DNA of 64,000 nucleotides, taken from NCBI GenBank assembly GCA_030427255.1, contig JAUHWY010000001.1:221378-285377 (forward strand). The letters are read 5' to 3'. The notes under the pieces are model-generated. The model was not told the origin of the DNA. It worked only from the letters and a program-made list of their open reading frames with translations, and made no database searches. Below, piece after piece: positions 38,792 to 46,593 of this stretch; the stretch's first letter is position 1; the number at the start of each line of letters is the position of its first letter. The stretch comes from Bacteroidia bacterium (GTDB lineage: Bacteria > Bacteroidota > Bacteroidia > CAIKAF01). Position numbers and translations under genes: made by a program.

Positions 38792-39683
38792 GTTTTATTT
38801 TCTTTTTGACCCTTTGTTGCCAAAGGCTGTAACCAACTACAGCACCCACAATGAGTAAGCTGCCCACATAAAACCAGGGCGTGAGTTTTTCGTTTTCATT
38901 GAATATCCAGGCGGCCAGCAAATAGCCGTATACCGGCTCCATGTTTATGGCCAGCACCAAAGTGTAGGCCGATAACTGCTCTAAGAGTTTCATGGTAATC
39001 CAAAAGGCTAGGGCGGTGCACACACTGCCTAGTAAAAATAGCCATAGCAAGTCGGAGCTTTGGGGCAGCGTGCTAAAGTGCTCCGGCTGAAGAATGGCCA
39101 AATAGATGCTGAGTCCGGCAAAAGCGCCCAGCATTTCATAAAAGGTTACGGCCAAGGGGCGTTTTGTGGCCGTGGCCAGTTTGCGGTTGAGTATGGTAAA
39201 TAAGCCGGCCAAAAAGGCCGAAATCAAGCCCAAGCCCATAGCGGCCTCATGACCGGGTTCTACGCCCAAAATAAACAACAAACCTCCAATGACCACCAAA
39301 CCGGTGATGGGTTCGGCCCAACCTACTTTTTTACGAAAAAGCAAAGGTTCTAAAAAGGCCACCATAACCGTGGTAGAAGAAAGGCAAGCCAAGGTAATGG
39401 ATACGTTGGAGAGCTTAATGGTTTGGAAAAAGGTGGCCCAATGGGCGCCTACCACCAATCCGGTGCCAAGGGTGGCCCAAAGCATACGCGGCGGAAGTAT
39501 GGGTTTTCGGGTAGTGAAAATAAAGATGGGAAGCAGGCTTAGCGCAGCAATGCCTACGCGCCACCAAACCAAAGCAGGGCCGTTGAGGCTAATTAATCCA
39601 CCTAAAATTCCGGTAAACCCAAGAATGATTACGGTGAAATGGAGCAACAGTTGCTGCGACCATTCCTTAGGCAGGCGGGCCAA
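38784..39683 (-). CDS. EamA/DMT-superfamily permease
   Basis: 299 residues, ten predicted membrane helices arranged as two EamA repeats (ILGFTGILGGLISLNGPALVW at the N-terminus; FLAGLFTILNRKLATATKRP at the start of the second). Short loops and a basic C-terminal tail (QQRVKKKIKQV) fit drug/metabolite transporters, which export amino acids or other metabolites. Substrate unknown. It follows the CcmD-like gene by 3 nt and is therefore at the end of the cytochrome maturation operon. Its last codons overlap repeat D2. Confidence 0.9.
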   Translation of the reverse strand: MARLPKEWSQQLLLHFTVIILGFTGILGGLISLNGPALVWWRVGIAALSLLPIFIFTTRKPILPPRMLWATLGTGLVVGAHWATFFQTIKLSNVSITLACLSSTTVMVAFLEPLLFRKKVGWAEPITGLVVIGGLLFILGVEPGHEAAMGLGLISAFLAGLFTILNRKLATATKRPLAVTFYEMLGAFAGLSIYLAILQPEHFSTLPQSSDLLWLFLLGSVCTALAFWITMKLLEQLSAYTLVLAINMEPVYGYLLAAWIFNENEKLTPWFYVGSLLIVGAVVGYSLWQQRVKKKIKQV

Positions 39684-39686
39684 TGT

Positions 39687-40187
39687 TTAGTTTTTTGTTT
39701 GGTTTTTTTCCCACTTACGCAGGCTTTGTTGCTGATACAACAACAAGCCAATAAGGGTGAGAAACAAAACAAAAACCACAGCTATAACGACCCAGATTTT
39801 TCCGTTGGCCCGCAATCCAGTAGCCATTTCGATTTTGTCCGAAGAAACGTGAATCGTTAATGTGCCTTTTTGAGTAAGCACCATGATTCGGTTTTCGTAA
39901 AATTCGTTTTCGGCGGTTTTGGTTTTGATTTCCAAGCGAGGCAAGCGGTCACCTTCTACCACATTTTGGGCCAAAATGACCTGTCCTTGATTGCCCATTT
40001 GGTACCAATTTCCCTCGCCTATATCTGCTTGAAACTCCAAAATGCCTCGGTTAAGGGCGTTGAGGTCGACTAGGGTGTCGCCGACTTGAGCCAGGACCTT
40101 TGGAGATGCCAAACTACTGTCTTGGGCGTTAATAGGAGCCTGAAAAACAATCAGGCAGCAAAGGGCAAAAAACCGGAGCTTGGTCAT
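39687..40187 (-). CDS. CcmD-family protein with an N-terminal periplasmic domain
   Basis: 166 residues: signal peptide (ALCCLIVFQAPINAQDS), a periplasmic beta-rich domain of about 90 residues (ILEFQADIGEGNWYQMGNQG; KTKTAENEFYENRIMVLTQK), then a single helix after GLRANGKIWVVIAVVF and a short basic tail QQQSLRKWEK. The C-terminal part has the Bacteroidota CcmD pattern (LRxNGKIxVVxAV...). CcmD is normally only the short membrane peptide that helps release holo-CcmE, so the extra N-terminal domain is noteworthy. It overlaps ccmC by 4 nt (ATGA). Confidence 0.72.
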   Translation of the reverse strand: MTKLRFFALCCLIVFQAPINAQDSSLASPKVLAQVGDTLVDLNALNRGILEFQADIGEGNWYQMGNQGQVILAQNVVEGDRLPRLEIKTKTAENEFYENRIMVLTQKGTLTIHVSSDKIEMATGLRANGKIWVVIAVVFVLFLTLIGLLLYQQQSLRKWEKNQTKN

Positions 40188-40849
40188 GCTTTTGTTGCGT
40201 TTTTAAGGCGCTGAATGCGCAAAGAAAGTTCGAAAATCCACCAACCTATGAGGGTCCAGGCCAAAATAGCCGGATAAAAGACCAAGCGCATGTCGTTGGA
40301 TAAATCGTATTTGCCGAAACTTGGGTTTCCGCCTTTTCCCGGGTGTAGGGAGTCTACGGGCTGTAGTCGAGGCAGCACCAATACCAAAACAATCATTAGC
40401 ACAAAGGCAAAAATGCCATAAACTGCAGAAATTTCGGCCTTTTTTCTAGGGTCGTTGATGGAATTTCTAAGCACAAAATAGGCCAAGTAGGCCAAAATGG
40501 TGACCGCTGCTCCATTCAGTTGCGGGTCTTTTATCCAAAGCTTTCCCCAGGTAAATTGCGCCCAAATCATACCGGTAGCAATTCCAATAAGCCCAAATAC
40601 AAGAGCAACGCGGGTTAAGAGCGCCGCCTTTAGGTCCCAGTCCAAATCCTGTTTTCGAAGGTAGGTGACCCCCGAAAAAACCGCTCCACCAAGCAAAATA
40701 AACATGGAGAACCACATGGTAACATGCCAATACAAATTGCGTATGGTTTCGTGCAAAATAACTTGCACCGACACCTCACCTAAAAATGCCAGGGGAATAA
40801 CGCCGGCCATTACTAAGACGGCCATCCATTTCCAAAGGGGATGCATCAT
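40184..40849 (-). CDS. ccmC: Cytochrome c maturation protein CcmC (heme handling)
   Basis: 221 residues, six membrane helices. The tryptophan-rich heme motif reads WAQFTWGKLWIKDPQL, and conserved histidines sit in NLYWHVTMWF and near PVDSLHP. CcmC delivers heme to CcmE in system I cytochrome c maturation. The gene follows ccmB with a 1-nt gap and overlaps the CcmD-like gene, so all three are made together. Confidence 0.94.
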   Translation of the reverse strand: MMHPLWKWMAVLVMAGVIPLAFLGEVSVQVILHETIRNLYWHVTMWFSMFILLGGAVFSGVTYLRKQDLDWDLKAALLTRVALVFGLIGIATGMIWAQFTWGKLWIKDPQLNGAAVTILAYLAYFVLRNSINDPRKKAEISAVYGIFAFVLMIVLVLVLPRLQPVDSLHPGKGGNPSFGKYDLSNDMRLVFYPAILAWTLIGWWIFELSLRIQRLKNATKA

Positions 40850-40850
40850 A

Positions 40851-41516
40851 TCAATCGGTCCAAAGGTAGGGAAATAATACGTAGCCGAGGGCTAAGGAGA
40901 GGCTGCACAAACCCACCAATAGGCCGGCGTGTCCGAGGGCCGGCCACACATGTCCATCCCAAGCCAATAAACTGCCTTTAGCCGAGGCCATGAGCGAAGG
41001 AACCAAAAGCGGAAGCCCCAAAATAGCAGACAAACCCATGCCTTGACCGGATTTGGCCGCCATGGCCGCAATAAAGGTCATGAGGGCTGCTTGAGCAGCG
41101 GCTCCGGCAATCAACACGGCCATAAAGGAAGGCCAATGACCTTCGGGCAAGCCCATAAACAGTGCAAACAGCAGCAGCCCTTGCAAGGCCAACACCCCGT
41201 TCAATACCATTTGGTACAACATGCGTGCCAAAATCAAGGTTCCCGGTCGAATGAGCTGGTGTATGAGCAAATGTTTGCCTTGGTGTTCGTTGGTAAAGGC
41301 CCGCGACGCCGCATTAATGGAAGAGAACAACATGATTATCCAAAAAAGTGCAGTCCAGGTATTGGGTTCGGATAGGCTACCAAAAACTTGATAGGCCACC
41401 AGCACAATGCAAAACATATACAGCAAAAAGCCTTGAAAGGTGGTTCGGTTCCGCCGCTCCAGTTTCCACTCCAACAGCATCCACTCCCACAGTACATTTT
41501 TTGAAGGCTGTTTCAT
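40851..41516 (-). CDS. ccmB: Heme exporter protein CcmB
   Basis: 221 residues with six predicted helices and the CcmB-type N-terminus (LEWKLERRNRTTFQGFLLYMFC). Further features are SSINAASRAFTNEHQGKHLLI and the Pro/Leu-rich LGLPLLVPSLMASAKGSLLA. It is the membrane subunit of the CcmAB ABC transporter of system I; ccmA is not in the window. The ATG overlaps the stop of the upstream beta-CASP gene by 4 nt. Confidence 0.9.
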   Translation of the reverse strand: MKQPSKNVLWEWMLLEWKLERRNRTTFQGFLLYMFCIVLVAYQVFGSLSEPNTWTALFWIIMLFSSINAASRAFTNEHQGKHLLIHQLIRPGTLILARMLYQMVLNGVLALQGLLLFALFMGLPEGHWPSFMAVLIAGAAAQAALMTFIAAMAAKSGQGMGLSAILGLPLLVPSLMASAKGSLLAWDGHVWPALGHAGLLVGLCSLSLALGYVLFPYLWTD

Positions 41517-42922
41517 GCCAAAGTGCGCGTTTGTCCTCTATCGGGGATTTCAACATTGGGAAAACCTTGGCGATGCATGCGGGCGGCTAAAGCCAACTGC
41601 GACTCATAATCGCCATGTACCAAAAAAACATCTTTTAGCCGGCCTTGGTTTAGGGGATGCAAATAATGCAGGATTTCGCGATAATCGGCATGACCTGAAT
41701 AGGACTGAATCACTTCTACCCGAGCCTTAACCTGAAGCTCTTGGCGGAATAAGCGTATGGTTCTTGCGCCATGCGTCAATTGACCTCCCAAAGAGCTGGG
41801 TTCGGAATAACCCACAATGAGTAGGGTATTGTTGGAGTGCTCAATATGGTTAAATAAATGATGGCGTATTCTCCCGGCTTCCATCATACCGCTGGCCGAA
41901 ATAATGATGCAGGGATCGGGGCTGTCGTTTAGGGCCTTGGACTCGTCTGCCGACTCAATAAAGTGCAATTGCGGAAAAGCAAAGGGCGTTGCGTCTTGGG
42001 CCAAATACCGTTGAAACTGTGCGTTAAAGGCATCCAAATGCTTGCGGTAAATTTCCGTGCCTTTGGTGCTTAAGGGACTGTCTACATATACCGGAATAGA
42101 AGGCAGCATTTCGAAATTGTGCAAATAATCCAAGGCAAACACAATTTCTTGGGTTCGGCCTATAGAAAAGGCAGGGATAATCAGCTTTCCCTTTCGATCC
42201 ACGCAGGTCTCACGTATGAGTTGCACCAAATCGGTCAATCCAAAATCCTGATTGTCGTGCAGCCGGTCGCCATAGGTGCTTTCGCAAATGAGGTAATCTA
42301 CCTCAGGCAATGGCATGGGCGCTTTGAGCATGTTGGGCTCAGGTCGGCCTATATCTCCGGTGTAAGCCAAGCGGCGTTCCGTGCCTGAGGCCTTGTCTTT
42401 CCAAGAAAGCACAATGGCCGCACTCCCCAATAAATGTCCATTGGGAATGCATTGAAAGGCTAAATCTTCATCCAACTCATGCCATTCATGGTAGCTAACC
42501 GCTCTAAACTGCCTCAGGCAGGCGTAGGCATCTTCTACGGTGTATAAAGGCTTTTTGAGGGTCCTGCCGTCGCCTTTCCTAAACTTATTGGAAAAGGCCA
42601 CATCGGCCTCTTGAATGTGTCCCGAATCAGGCAACATAATGCCGCACAAATCTAGGGTAGCTTGAGTAGCAAAAATAGGCCCGGTAAACCCCTCTTTTAC
42701 GAGTTTGGGAATAAGTCCCGAATGGTCGATATGGGCATGACTTAAAATGAGGTAATCAATACTTCTTGGGTCAAAACCAAAGTGGGTGTTTAGGGTAGGG
42801 TTGCGGGGATCTCGGCCTTGAAACAGTCCACAGTCCAACAAAATCGTTTTTCCGGATTCGGTGCGCAACAGGTGTTTGGACCCCGTTACGGTTCGTGCAG
42901 CCCCAAATGAAGTAAATTCCAT
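41513..42922 (-). CDS. Metallo-beta-lactamase / beta-CASP RNase-like protein
   Basis: About 470 residues from ATG 42922 (MEFTSFGAARTVTGSKHLL). In-frame ATGs at 42937 and 42961 lie at or before the promoter box, so they are disfavoured. Metal motif HAHIDHSGLIPKL (HxHxDH), GHLLGSAAIVLSW, YTGDIGRPE, then the beta-CASP motifs (CESTYGDRLH; IIPAFSIGRTQEIVFAL; IIISASGMMEAGRIRHHL) and the C-terminal RNA-specificity segment SGHADYREILHYL. The family processes RNA (CPSF73/RNase J relatives). It heads the operon containing ccmB-ccmC-ccmD-eamA; its link to cytochrome maturation is positional only. Confidence 0.9.
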   Translation of the reverse strand: MEFTSFGAARTVTGSKHLLRTESGKTILLDCGLFQGRDPRNPTLNTHFGFDPRSIDYLILSHAHIDHSGLIPKLVKEGFTGPIFATQATLDLCGIMLPDSGHIQEADVAFSNKFRKGDGRTLKKPLYTVEDAYACLRQFRAVSYHEWHELDEDLAFQCIPNGHLLGSAAIVLSWKDKASGTERRLAYTGDIGRPEPNMLKAPMPLPEVDYLICESTYGDRLHDNQDFGLTDLVQLIRETCVDRKGKLIIPAFSIGRTQEIVFALDYLHNFEMLPSIPVYVDSPLSTKGTEIYRKHLDAFNAQFQRYLAQDATPFAFPQLHFIESADESKALNDSPDPCIIISASGMMEAGRIRHHLFNHIEHSNNTLLIVGYSEPSSLGGQLTHGARTIRLFRQELQVKARVEVIQSYSGHADYREILHYLHPLNQGRLKDVFLVHGDYESQLALAARMHRQGFPNVEIPDRGQTRTLA

Positions 42923-42939
42923 AAGATTTTTTAGCATCT

Positions 42940-42947
42940 CAAAGGTA
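42940..42947 (-). promoter_or_regulatory. -7 promoter box for the beta-CASP/ccm operon
   Basis: Minus-strand TACCTTTG matches TAnnTTTG, 17 nt before ATG 42922, implying a leader of about 14 nt and excluding the more upstream ATGs. Confidence 0.6.
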
Positions 42948-42989
42948 ATGCAGTCAAACAAAAAACCGTCCCATCCGTTTTTTTCCTAA

Positions 42990-43598
42990 ATGCAATCTAT
43001 GTACTTAACAACCATTTCTCTGGGTATTGCCTTGCTGGGCTTGAGCTGTTTTTCTCCCGAAAACTCAGTGGAATCTAAAGCAACTTCACTCCAAAACCAA
43101 AATCAAATGATCAGCAATACTACGTTTCACAGCTTTGAAGCCACCGATATTGATGGAAAACCTTTTGCCATGAGCTCCCTCAAGGGCAAAAAAGTAATGG
43201 TGGTGAACGTGGCTTCCAAGTGCGGATACACCAAACAATACGAGCCCCTTCAAAAACTTTACGAAAGCTATAAAGACCAAGGATTTGTAATACTTGGTTT
43301 TCCTTGCAACCAATTTTTAGGGCAAGAACCCGGCGATGAATCTGACATCAAAGCCTTTTGCCAAAGAAATTACGGCGTTGATTTTCCTATGTTCTCTAAA
43401 ATCGATGTAAAAGGCAAAGACCAACATCCCATTTACGCTTGGTTGACCCAAAAAGAACAAAATGGAGTAGAAGACAGCAAAGTGAGCTGGAACTTTAATA
43501 AGTATTTGATTGACGAGGAGGGTAAATACGTAAAGCATTTAGACAGTGGTACCGACCCATTTGATCCTGAAATTACCGCTTGGATTGAAGGCAAATAA
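42990..43598 (+). CDS. Glutathione peroxidase family thiol peroxidase, lipoprotein form
   Basis: 202 residues. A signal with lipobox-like LLGLSC precedes the peroxidase domain. NVASKCGYTKQYEPLQKLYE carries the peroxidatic Cys (not selenocysteine), with FPCNQFLGQEPG and VSWNFNKYLIDEEGKYV as the other GPx motifs. Bacterial Cys-GPx enzymes usually use thioredoxin. It should detoxify hydroperoxides in the periplasm. A second in-frame ATG (42999) is possible. A strong terminator follows at 43628, so it is monocistronic. It stands next to bshB1, another thiol-redox gene. Confidence 0.92.
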   Translation: MQSMYLTTISLGIALLGLSCFSPENSVESKATSLQNQNQMISNTTFHSFEATDIDGKPFAMSSLKGKKVMVVNVASKCGYTKQYEPLQKLYESYKDQGFVILGFPCNQFLGQEPGDESDIKAFCQRNYGVDFPMFSKIDVKGKDQHPIYAWLTQKEQNGVEDSKVSWNFNKYLIDEEGKYVKHLDSGTDPFDPEITAWIEGK

Positions 43599-43627
43599 GC
43601 CAAACAGCATGTAATTGTTTTCTTTGG

Positions 43628-43663
43628 AACGGTGCAGAGCCTTGTCTTTGCACCGTTTTTTTT
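43628..43663 (+). terminator. Intrinsic terminator after glutathione peroxidase
   Basis: AACGGTGCA and TGCACCGTT form a 9-bp stem around a 12-nt loop, followed by a T-run to 43663. Confidence 0.92.
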
Positions 43664-43737
43664 GAAAGGTAACAGATAAGACCTAAGAAGATCAATTCAG
43701 AGGATTTACAGAACTTAGCAATTCCTATTACACCTAT

Positions 43738-44451
43738 ATGACCGAACAAAAAATAGATGTGCTGGCCTTTGGCGCTCATCCCGACGATATAGAACTTGGC
43801 GCCGGAGGAACCCTGGCAGGATTAAGCCGACAAGGTAAAACCATTGGTCTGGTCGATTTAACTGCCGGAGAAATGGGGACCCGTGGAACCGTTGAAATTA
43901 GAGCCGAAGAAGCCCAAAAGGCTGCCACCATATTGGGTGCTTCATTTCGTCTGAATTTGGGCTGGCCCGATGGCTTTTTTGAGCACAATACCATTCATTT
44001 AACTCAAATAATAACCTTGCTTAGGCGTTACCGACCGGACTTGGTCATCTTAAATGCCCCAAACGATCGCCACCCGGATCATGGAAGGGCCTCAAAGATT
44101 GTCTCCGATGCCATTTTTTATGCCGGGTTGCGCAAGTTTGAAACCGAAGGTTTGGAAGCCTGGCGCCCCAGAGCACAATACCATTACGTACAGTTTTACA
44201 GCCTGGAACCTAGCATTTTGGTGGACGTGAGCCAAGACTTTGCGACCAAAATAGACAGCATACGCGCCCATGCTTCCCAGTTTTACGACCCCAATTCCAA
44301 AGAACCCGAGACCGTTATTGCCTCCAAATCCTTTTTTGATTCCATCGAGGGGCGCGCTTTGGACTTGGGTAAGCTCATTGGCGTGCGCTATGCCGAAGCC
44401 TTTGTATGTCCCCGCACCCCCGGAGTAACTGATCTAACCCAATTGCTGTAA
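43738..44451 (+). CDS. bshB1: N-acetyl-alpha-D-glucosaminyl L-malate deacetylase (BshB1, PIG-L family)
   Basis: 237 residues. The zinc motif AFGAHPDDIELGAGGTLA and the LVDLTAGEMGTRGTVEIRAEE stretch, then APNDRHPDHGRAS, are diagnostic for BshB1, the second step of bacillithiol synthesis (deacetylation of GlcNAc-malate). Bacillithiol is the main low-molecular-weight thiol in many Bacteroidota and Firmicutes. The stop is 1 nt before the prolyl oligopeptidase ATG, so the two genes are cotranscribed. Confidence 0.93.
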   Translation: MTEQKIDVLAFGAHPDDIELGAGGTLAGLSRQGKTIGLVDLTAGEMGTRGTVEIRAEEAQKAATILGASFRLNLGWPDGFFEHNTIHLTQIITLLRRYRPDLVILNAPNDRHPDHGRASKIVSDAIFYAGLRKFETEGLEAWRPRAQYHYVQFYSLEPSILVDVSQDFATKIDSIRAHASQFYDPNSKEPETVIASKSFFDSIEGRALDLGKLIGVRYAEAFVCPRTPGVTDLTQLL

Positions 44452-44452
44452 G

Positions 44453-46555
44453 ATGAATAATTTCTGCCTCCTTTTAGGACTGGGCTTAAGCAGCCTTGCT
44501 ATGGCTCAAAGCCCCTTGAAATACCCCGATGCCACCGCCGATAAGGCCGTAGCCAATGGCGATCGATGGTACAATTGGGCCGATGGTTTTCGTTGGCTAG
44601 AAGACGAGACTCAGGAGCGGACCCAAACCTGGATCGAGGCTCAAAAAGAACTGTACGCCTCTTACATGGCCAACAGAACCCAAGTGTTGGGATGGAAACA
44701 GCGGTTAAAAATCTATTACGATTACCCAAAGTGGGGAAGCCCGGTATTGGCCGGTCCTTACCGATTTGAAACCTTTAACCCCGGCCTGCGCAACCAAGCT
44801 TGGCTGCTTAGATACACCGAAGGGGCAGAAACCCCCGATACTTTGGTCGATCCCTTGCAATGGGCCGCCGATGGAAGCCAAAGCATGGCCGCTTGGGCTC
44901 CAGATTCCTCCGGGCGTTGGTTGGCGGTGGCCATTTCGGATGCCGGATCCGACTGGCGTACCATCCGCATTATGGACTTAAGTACCCTTCAATGGTTGGA
45001 CGAAGAAATTTCCCAAGTAAAATTCTCCGGGGTGTCTTGGGCAGGAAAGGGCTTCTTTTATAGTAAATTCCCCCAGCAAAGCAAAGACCTGACCAGCCAA
45101 AATCAAGGACAACAATTGAGGTATCATGCCATAGGAACAGAGGTTGAACAGGATCCCATTGTTTTTGAATGGCCCCAAAACCCAAGATATGGGGTGTATG
45201 GATACACCACCCCGGACCAGCAATGGCTGATTGTATCCATATCTCCCGGAACCTATGGCAATATGCTCAAAGCCGTACGTTTAAAAGATGGCATTCCCGT
45301 GTCAGACTCTTTCAGCACCCTTACCCGCGAATTCGATTCGGAATCCTCCGTGGTTTGGCACCAAAACGACCGTTTGTATCTCTATACCAACCACGAAGCA
45401 CCCAACCGTAAATTGGTGCGACTCAAACCCGGCGATCAATCCCGGCAATGGGAAACCATCATTCCTGAGCATCCCGAAAAAGTATTGCAAAACGTAAAAC
45501 CTTGGAAAAAGGGTTGGTTGGTTTTGTATACCCATAAGGTATCCTCCGAATTATGGTACTTTAGAGATGGCGCCGACCCCATGCCCGTTGCGCTTCCTTA
45601 CAAAGGTTCCATTTCCGGCCTAAGTGTAAAGGAAAATCATTCCACCGCTTATTTTACCTTAACTACCTATGCCATGCCGCCCACCGTTTTTGCCTTAAAC
45701 TTCGGGCAACAAGTTCCCGTGGCCATGCATGGAAGTCAAAAACCCGGAATAGGAAAAGACATAGAAATTCGCCAAGAGTGGATGAACGCCTCCGATGGAG
45801 AACGCGTGCCTATGTATATAGTGCAGCGCAAAGACCGGAAAGCGGGCCCCGGCCCTTGCTTGTTGTATGGCTACGGAGGGTTCAATATTTCCATCCTTCC
45901 TTTTTATCAACCTTGGTTTCATGCCTTTGTGGAGGCCGGTGGCACATTGGTCGTACCTGCCTTACGCGGAGGCGCCGAATTTGGTGAGGCTTGGCATCAG
46001 GCGGGCATGAAAGACCGCAAAGAGCGGGTGTTTTTGGACATGGAAGAGGCAGCTGAGTTTTTGATTGAAAAAAACATCACACGCCCCGAATGGTTGGCCG
46101 TGCATGGTCGATCCAATGGGGGACTTTTGGTAGGAGCGGTACTCACTCGCCGCCCCGATCTGTTTGCGGTGGCTCTTCCTTCGGTAGGGGTATTGGACAT
46201 GATGCGCTTTCATAAATTCACCATTGGACATGCCTGGCGAAGCGAGTATGGAGACCCCGACGATTCCCTGGACGCCGTTTCTATTTTGCGCTACTCCCCG
46301 CTGCACAACCTTAATTTTAATACGCATTATCCCGCCACTTTGGTACTCACAGCCGATCACGACGACCGAGTGGTTCCCAGCCATAGCTACAAGTTCACTG
46401 CCGCTATGCAACAAGCCGCTTCTGCCCATAAACCTGTACTTATCCGCATCGACACCTCCGTGGGCCATGGTGCCGGCAAGTCTATCGACGCCCAAATGAA
46501 TGAGTTCGCCGAAGTGCTGAGCTTTATGGAATTGTGGATGAATCCTTGGCCTTAG
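44453..46555 (+). CDS. Prolyl oligopeptidase family (S9A) peptidase, exported
   Basis: 700 residues with signal peptide (LLLGLGLSSLAMAQS). The N-terminal region contains the seven-bladed propeller (KYPDATADKAVANGDRWYNW; WLEDETQERTQTWIEAQ). The alpha/beta hydrolase domain has the nucleophile in VHGRSNGGLLVGAV, Asp in LTADHDDRVVPSHSYKF and His in DTSVGHGAGKS. The enzyme cuts peptides after proline, here outside the cytoplasm. A promoter for the next gene lies across its stop codon. Confidence 0.93.
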   Translation: MNNFCLLLGLGLSSLAMAQSPLKYPDATADKAVANGDRWYNWADGFRWLEDETQERTQTWIEAQKELYASYMANRTQVLGWKQRLKIYYDYPKWGSPVLAGPYRFETFNPGLRNQAWLLRYTEGAETPDTLVDPLQWAADGSQSMAAWAPDSSGRWLAVAISDAGSDWRTIRIMDLSTLQWLDEEISQVKFSGVSWAGKGFFYSKFPQQSKDLTSQNQGQQLRYHAIGTEVEQDPIVFEWPQNPRYGVYGYTTPDQQWLIVSISPGTYGNMLKAVRLKDGIPVSDSFSTLTREFDSESSVVWHQNDRLYLYTNHEAPNRKLVRLKPGDQSRQWETIIPEHPEKVLQNVKPWKKGWLVLYTHKVSSELWYFRDGADPMPVALPYKGSISGLSVKENHSTAYFTLTTYAMPPTVFALNFGQQVPVAMHGSQKPGIGKDIEIRQEWMNASDGERVPMYIVQRKDRKAGPGPCLLYGYGGFNISILPFYQPWFHAFVEAGGTLVVPALRGGAEFGEAWHQAGMKDRKERVFLDMEEAAEFLIEKNITRPEWLAVHGRSNGGLLVGAVLTRRPDLFAVALPSVGVLDMMRFHKFTIGHAWRSEYGDPDDSLDAVSILRYSPLHNLNFNTHYPATLVLTADHDDRVVPSHSYKFTAAMQQAASAHKPVLIRIDTSVGHGAGKSIDAQMNEFAEVLSFMELWMNPWP

Positions 46556-46558
46556 ACT

Positions 46559-46589
46559 TTTGCATCTTTGTTGCAAATAAGTATCTTTG
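46559..46589 (+). promoter_or_regulatory. Full Bacteroidota promoter for the TonB receptor gene
   Basis: TTTG at 46559-46562, a 19-nt spacer, then TATCTTTG at 46582-46589: both boxes match the -33/-7 consensus with ideal spacing. The last base of the -7 box is only 5 nt before ATG 46594, so the transcript is predicted to be leaderless or nearly so. Confidence 0.75.
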
Positions 46590-46593
46590 CATT

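Noticed and set aside
38403..38858. Plus-strand open frame of about 150 codons upstream of terC
   Set aside because: It spans hairpins D1 and D2, is Gly/Pro/Arg-rich and overlaps the EamA gene end; the composition reflects GC-rich repeats.
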